A stretch of DNA of 11,560 nucleotides from UBA8886 sp002731655 (GTDB taxonomy: Archaea > Thermoplasmatota > Poseidoniia > MGIII > CG-Epi1), in the NCBI GenBank assembly GCA_030754655.1, contig JASLZX010000024.1, forward strand, positions 1 to 11,560. The letters run 5' to 3'. Positions within the stretch are counted from its first letter, which is position 1, and the number at the start of each line of letters is the position of its first letter. The notes under the pieces are model-generated. The model did not search any database and was not told the DNA's origin. It saw nothing but the letters and a program-made list of their open reading frames with translations. A program made the position numbers and the translations under genes. Below are positions 7,701 through 11,560 of this stretch, piece by piece.

Positions 7701-10321
7701 TCTGGCCGCTCGAGGAGGGCAACGACCGCGCCTTCGTCGACCCCGGTGCGACCGCCTTCTTCGACCTGCAGGTGCTGAACCACGAGGAGACGCCGCTTGA
7801 CGTCACGTTCGCGGCGTCGTTGCCGGCCGGCTGGAGCGCTAGCTTTGACAACGCCAGTGGCTGGTCCAAGTCAGTCCCGGCCGGCGGCGCGACGACCGTT
7901 TCTCTCGGAATCACCGCGCCCGACGATGCCGAGGCGGTCGAGACCGCGCACGCCGTGATTGAGGCGACGTCGGGCTCGCGGCTGGCGCGGTTCCACGCCA
8001 ACGTCACAGTCAACCAGGATTTCGGCGTCGCAGTCGCGATGCCCCCCGAGGCGAAGCTGCTCGGCAACGTCTCGACGACGCTGCGCTTTACAGTTACCAA
8101 CAACGGCAACGGCGGTGACTCGCTTGAAATCACGGTCGGCGGTGCGTGGGTCAGTGGCTCGACCGAGGCACTGCCGTTCGCGCCGTTCGAGTCGCGCGAG
8201 CTGACCGTCATCGCCAACTCTGGAATGGAGGCGCCCGGGACGCTGGCGCAGCTGAGCGTCACGGCACGTTCGCTGACCGCCGACGAGGCGGGGCTCGACG
8301 TTGAGGCGAGTAACAGTAGCGCGCTGGTCGCGACCGGCCTCCAGCTGCTGGCCGCCCCGGAGGACCCGGTAGCGCCGGGCGAGACGGTGCAGTTCCTCCT
8401 CGGTGCGGTTGCGCTCTACGACCCCGGCAGCGCGACGACGCGGCTGGTCGTAGAAGCGCAGGGCGACGACGCCAGCTGGGCGACGGTCGCTGGCATCGAG
8501 GAATTCGACGGCCGTGACACTCTCGTCGTCGGTGTGGGCGTGCCGGAAATCGTGAGCGTCAATGTCACCGTCCCGACCGACACGACCGCCGGCGCGCACA
8601 CGATTACGCTGCGCGCCGAGGATTACCATGAGTCGGCGCACGTATCGACCGTTGCGCTGGAATTGCAGGTTTCGCAATCCCACGGCTTCTCGCTGCTGCT
8701 GGTTTCCGGGCCGGCGACCGCCGCCCCCGGCGGTGAGGCGAACTGGCTGGTTGACCTGCGCAATAGTGGCAACGGCAACGACAACGCCACTTTCACGCTC
8801 GAGGGGTTGCCGGCGGGCTGGAACGTCAGTTTTACGCCCGACAACACCACGCTGGGGGCGGGCGAGAGCGCCGCCATCGGCTTGCGCGTCTCCGTCGCCA
8901 GCGACGCGACTGCCGGCAGCCACGGCTTCACGCTGGTCGCGCAGGGGGCGGACGCGAACGCCAGCCTGCCGCTCGAGCTGGACGTCAGCTCGACGCGCGG
9001 TGTTTCGCTGGTGATGACCGACTCCGCGTCGCAGGCCGGCCGCGCCGGGCAGACTGTATTCTACCGCTACACCGTCACCAACAGCGGCAACGCGGCCGAC
9101 ACCATCGAGCTGGACGCTAGCGGACTGCTCGCGACGCAGGGCAGCGCGGTCCTCGACTGGACCGTCGCGACCCTCGGCGCCGGCGAGGAGAAGCCGGGCT
9201 ACCTGCGCATCACGGTGCCGGACGGCTCCGGCCCGTGGAGCGGCACGCTTTCGGCGCGCTTAAGCAACGACTCGGCCACGGTCGACACGGTCGCGCTTAC
9301 GCTCGCCTCCGAGTCTGTCTCCGACGCCTACCTCGAGGAGCTGCGCATCTCGCCCTCGTCGCCAGCGGAGGGCGACCGCGTCACCGCGTCGGTAACTGTG
9401 CTGGCGGGCGGCGCCGACCTTGATAGCGTCTACGTTGGCTTCTACCTCGACGAGACCTTCATCGGCGGCGAACGGGTGAACCAGATTGCCGCCGGCTGGC
9501 GCGACAAGGTTGTGACCGTCAGCTTCGACGCGACCGACGGCAGCCACAAGCTCGAGGCGGTGATTGACCCCGACAATGAAGTGGCTGAGAGCGACGAGTC
9601 TAACAACGAGCTCGAGCTCGCTTTCACCGTCGAGAAAGGTGGCGGATTGCTGCCGTTCTACCTGCTCTTCGTCGCGCTAGCGGTAGTCGGCGGTGCAGTC
9701 TACTACCGCTACCGTAACCGCGAGCGCAAGCCGCGCATGCGGAGCAAGGGGCCGATGCTCGCGGAGCCGACCGTCAAGTTCCCGTTGGTGCTCAATTGCC
9801 AGCAGTGCGGCTCACGCGTGCGCGTCCCGCGGCCGGGCGCCTTCCGCTGTCCCGCCTGCAAGCACGTTGCGCGCGTCGAGCCCGATGGTGCCATCGTCGA
9901 CCACGACGCGCCACGCGCCGAAGCTACCGCGGCACCGCCTCCGGAGGAGCCGCCCGCGGCGGCTCCTCTGCAGACCGTCACGCCTGTCGAGGCGCGCACG
10001 CCAGAAGCGGCGGCACCCGCAGCGCCGCCGAACGAACGCAGCGCGCGCATGGCAGCGTTCTTCGGCAACGCGTCGCCTCCGTCGCGCGCGCCGTCGGCAG
10101 CCGACCCTCGGTCACGCGACGAGCGGCTGACGGAGCTGCGCGCAGCTCCGCCCGAGCCGACGGCGACCGAGCCGGTCGCTGCCACGCCGGAACCGGAGCT
10201 GCCCGTAGAGGCGGAGCCGGCGCCCGCGGCCGAGGAGGCTGAGGCCGAACAGCCCGAGCCGAAAAAGCCGAAGACGAAGGGACCGCGCGATTTCGGCCCC
10301 AGCATCGGCGGACTTGGATGA
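4767..10321 (+). CDS. Giant membrane-anchored surface protein: FG-GAP propeller, CARDB and NEW3-like repeats, zinc ribbon tail
   Basis: This is one gene of about 1850 residues, interrupted by 10 N. Residue numbers assume a true gap of 8 bases. The signal peptide is about 1-21 (MTCRATALLLVLLLALPPAS). It is followed by DWAMFGGDATHSG, an entry typical of PQQ/FG-GAP propellers. Acidic calcium-type loops are DFNGNGRPD (159), DLDGGDD (222), DFTADSGTE (328), DIDGDGDLE (385) and DVDGDGLLD (513). A CARDB domain spans about 540-653. About eight Ig-like NEW3-type repeats of 105-110 residues follow (about 654-1518), each with an N-x-G-x turn and often an AGW motif. A second CARDB is at about 1519-1624, then a membrane helix at 1627-1649 with an Arg-rich inner flank (RYRNRERKPR). 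A zinc ribbon has Cys pairs 1677/1680 and 1694/1697. An Ala/Pro/Glu-rich tail ends FGPSIGGLG. The topology is extracellular with a cytoplasmic C-terminus. Its role is unknown; adhesion, an envelope stalk or substrate binding are inferred. The stop overlaps the GTPase ATG. Confidence 0.9.
6727..9322 (+). repeat. Tandem NEW3-like Ig-domain repeats (about 8 units, protein level)
   Basis: Units begin near 6727, 7056, 7376, 7693, 8020, 8346, 8681 and 8996, each about 315-335 bases long. Many open with a G-V or G-F strand (RGVELA, YGVALE, FGVAVA, HGFSLL, RGVSLV). Units then show a strand plus N-x-G-x turn (LRNSGVVAD, VTNNGNGGD, LRNSGNGND, VTNSGNAAD) and often an AGW strand and a TAGxH strand. The repeats have diverged as protein. 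They keep short near-identical DNA words such as GGCAACGGCAACGAC, and one of these lies beside the N gap. Confidence 0.75.
7132..7141. other. Assembly gap (10 N) inside the surface-protein gene
   Basis: Ten N separate two reading frames of the same protein: frame 0 (mod 3) to the left and frame 2 to the right. Other repeats have LRNSGNGND or VTNNGNGGD at this place. On the left the gene reads YPVR plus one g, and on the right NGNDTF. Three residues are missing by alignment, which needs 9 bases, that is the g plus 8. The N run is therefore probably 2 bases too long, or a placeholder of unknown size. It is not a biological frameshift. Confidence 0.9.
9944..9968 (+). repeat. Strong inverted repeat in the cytoplasmic-tail coding region
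   Basis: An 11-bp perfect inverted repeat has arms 9944-9954 and 9958-9968, each containing GGAGCCGCC or its complement. The loop is 3 bases (CGC). One G-T pair and one C-G pair extend the stem to 13. It encodes the EEPPAAAP part of the tail. It could fold in mRNA or DNA, or may be a by-product of GC-rich Pro/Ala codons. Confidence 0.6.
10131..10150. repeat. Perfect 20-bp palindrome near the end of the surface-protein gene
   Basis: CGGAGCTGCGCGCAGCTCCG reads identically on both strands with no spacer. It encodes part of TELRAAPPE in the low-complexity tail, 168 bases before the GTPase start. It could be a dimeric-protein binding site, a cruciform or chance. No function is shown by the sequence. 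Confidence 0.6.
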
Positions 10322-11499
10322 AGGTCGGACTGGTCGGCAAGCCCAACGCGGGCAAATCCACGTTTTTCAGCGCGGCGACGGCGGCCGACGCGCAAATTGG
10401 TGACTACCCATTCACGACTATCGACAGCAACGTCGGCGTCGCGCACGTCCGCCGCGAGTGCCCTTGTGGCTCGCTCGGTGTCGAATGCGAGCCGCACAAC
10501 TCGCCCTGTCTCGGCGGCACGCGCTATCTGCCGGTCGAGATGGTTGACGTCGCCGGGCTTGTGCCGGGCGCGCACGAGGGGCGGGGGATGGGCAACCAGT
10601 TCCTCGACGACCTGCGGCAGGCCGATGTCCTTATCCAGGTCGTCGACGCCAGTGGCAGCACCGACCTCGAAGGCAACCACGTCGATGGAGCAGACCCCAT
10701 GTGCGAGGTCGAGTTCCTCGCCGGTGAGCTGCACCACTGGCTCGCCGGAATCATCCTGCGCAACTGGAGCCGCTCAGCGCGTGCGGTCGAATCGGGCCGC
10801 GCGCTTGAAGATTTCATCGCCGAGCGGCTCGGCGGCCTCGGCTTTTCGCGTGAGCAGGTCGTCGCCGCCTTGCGCGAGTGTAACTTGCCGGCGAACGTGC
10901 AGGCGTGGGGCGACGCGGAAGGCCTTGCCCTTGCGCAAAAAATGCAGGCGCTTGGAAAACCAATCATAGTCGCAGCTAACAAGGCCGACGTCGCGCCGGC
11001 CGAAAATCTGGCGGCGCTGGCGGCGGCGGGCGGAATCCCGGTCGCCGCCGACTACGAGCTGGCGCTGCGCAACGCCGCCAAGGCTGGCCTTCTCGAATAC
11101 CGGCCGGGCGACACCGAGTTCGCGCTCGCTGACGGCGCCAGCCTGAGCGACGCGCAGCGCGCCGGGCTCGAGCGCATCGCCGCGTTCATTTCAGGAGCCG
11201 GCGCCGATAGGGCCGGCACTGGCGTCCAGCCCTGCCTCGAGACGGCGGTGCTCGACCGGCTCGACCTGTTTGCGGCGTTCCCGGTCGAGGACGAGACGCA
11301 CTACGCCGACTCGCACGGCAAAGTTCTGCCGGACGGCTACCTGCTGCCGCGCGGTGCGACCGCGCTGGAGCTGGCCTACAAGGTGCACAGTGACATCGGC
11401 GACGGCTTCATCCGCGCCATCGACTGCCGCACGAAGCGCATCATCGGCAAGGACCACGTGCTGCAGGACGGAGACGTGGTGAAGATAGTCGCCGGTTGA
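10318..11499 (+). CDS. Obg/YchF-family GTPase, archaeal Ygr210-like, with TGS domain
   Basis: This is a 393-residue TRAFAC-class P-loop GTPase. G1 is GKPNAGKST (7-15), the switch I region includes YPFTTID (30-36), G3 is DVAGL (77-81), and G4 is NKAD (221-224). Bacterial YchF carries an altered G4 (NxxE) and prefers ATP, so NKAD predicts GTP specificity. Between G2 and G3 lies a cysteine insert with C48, C50, C57 and C64, resembling what I recall in archaeal homologues and possibly metal-binding. The long VPGAHEGRGMGNQFLDDLRQ stretch after G3 is typical of the family. A C-terminal TGS domain spans about 342-393 (LLPRGATALELAYKVHSDIG to KIVAG). Family members bind ribosomes or translation factors; the exact role of this branch is not settled. 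The ATG overlaps the surface-protein stop (ATGA), and no strong Shine-Dalgarno precedes it, so expression probably depends on translation of the gene before it. Confidence 0.92.
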   Translation: MKVGLVGKPNAGKSTFFSAATAADAQIGDYPFTTIDSNVGVAHVRRECPCGSLGVECEPHNSPCLGGTRYLPVEMVDVAGLVPGAHEGRGMGNQFLDDLRQADVLIQVVDASGSTDLEGNHVDGADPMCEVEFLAGELHHWLAGIILRNWSRSARAVESGRALEDFIAERLGGLGFSREQVVAALRECNLPANVQAWGDAEGLALAQKMQALGKPIIVAANKADVAPAENLAALAAAGGIPVAADYELALRNAAKAGLLEYRPGDTEFALADGASLSDAQRAGLERIAAFISGAGADRAGTGVQPCLETAVLDRLDLFAAFPVEDETHYADSHGKVLPDGYLLPRGATALELAYKVHSDIGDGFIRAIDCRTKRIIGKDHVLQDGDVVKIVAG

Positions 11500-11502
11500 G
11501 CG

Positions 11503-11509
11503 CTATAAC
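11503..11509 (+). promoter_or_regulatory. Possible TATA box for the last, partial gene
   Basis: CTATAAC is centred on 11506, 24 bases before the ATG at 11530, just after the GTPase stop. It is shorter and slightly closer to the ATG than the three other candidates, so the call is weaker. It follows the same leaderless pattern. Confidence 0.35.
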
Positions 11510-11529
11510 CCCGCCTTCCCTGCGGCAAC

Positions 11530-11560
11530 ATGGATCTGGTGCGCGCGCAGCTGGACGCAA
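11530..11560 (+). CDS. Start of an unidentified gene, cut by the window end
   Basis: ATG at 11530 opens a frame reading MDLVRAQLDA that stays open to the last base. It is 30 bases after the GTPase stop, with a TATA-like CTATAAC 24 bases upstream and no clear Shine-Dalgarno. Ten residues are too few to identify it. The start itself is inferred from position and promoter spacing. Confidence 0.4.
   Translation, partial: MDLVRAQLDA

Noticed and set aside
7871..8923. 350-codon open frame on the - strand
   Set aside because: It is a shadow of the NEW3-like repeats. It has no recognisable domain and no promoter-like signal.
9607..9620. 14-bp palindrome CGAGCTCGAGCTCG in the last CARDB
   Set aside because: It arises directly from repeated Glu-Leu codons (GAGCTC repeats) in NELEL. 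No independent support.
9709..10737. 342-codon open frame on the - strand spanning the tail and the GTPase start
   Set aside because: It crosses the well-supported ATGA junction and the GTPase G1 to G3 motifs on the + strand. Its Ser/Gly/Ala runs mirror the tail's low complexity.

Overview
The window looks archaeal. I infer a planktonic euryarchaeon of the Marine Group II/III (Poseidoniales-like) kind, but no rRNA or other decisive marker is present. Three things point to archaea: (i) TATA-like boxes sit 24-27 bases upstream of the ATG at every likely transcription-unit start, with almost no leader; (ii) the last complete gene is the archaeal/eukaryotic (Ygr210-like) branch of the YchF/Obg GTPases, with an NKAD G4 motif, a four-cysteine insert and a TGS domain; (iii) there is a very large surface protein built of FG-GAP, CARDB and NEW3-like modules with a C-terminal membrane anchor and a zinc ribbon. 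All genes are on the + strand and tightly packed. The largest non-coding gap is 84 bases, and no stretch over 300 bases lacks a gene.

Bases 1-3405 hold a methyl-cycle operon: ahcY (S-adenosylhomocysteine hydrolase), metK (SAM synthetase), a short APS-kinase-like P-loop kinase and a minimal HxGH nucleotidyltransferase. The junctions are 2-base spacing, ATGA overlap and ATGA overlap. glyA (serine hydroxymethyltransferase, 3441-4682) follows from its own candidate promoter and would feed one-carbon units into the same pathway. AhcY and MetK are clearly of bacterial type, which suggests the archaeal lineage imported its SAM cycle.

Bases 4767-10321 encode one giant secreted and anchored protein of about 1850 residues. 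It has a signal peptide, a beta-propeller with calcium-type FG-GAP loops, a CARDB domain, about eight Ig-like NEW3-type repeats dense in N-glycosylation sequons, a second CARDB domain, one membrane helix, a cytoplasmic zinc ribbon and an Ala/Pro/Glu-rich tail. A run of 10 N (7132-7141) interrupts it and makes it look like two overlapping ORFs in different frames. The repeat alignment indicates that this is an assembly artefact, with a true gap of probably 8 bases (or another length equal to 2 modulo 3).

The surface-protein gene overlaps the GTPase gene (10318-11499) by ATGA. A further gene begins at 11530 and runs off the window. GC content visibly steps up from about 52-55% in sampled lines of ahcY to cysC to about 65-77% in sampled lines of the surface protein and GTPase.
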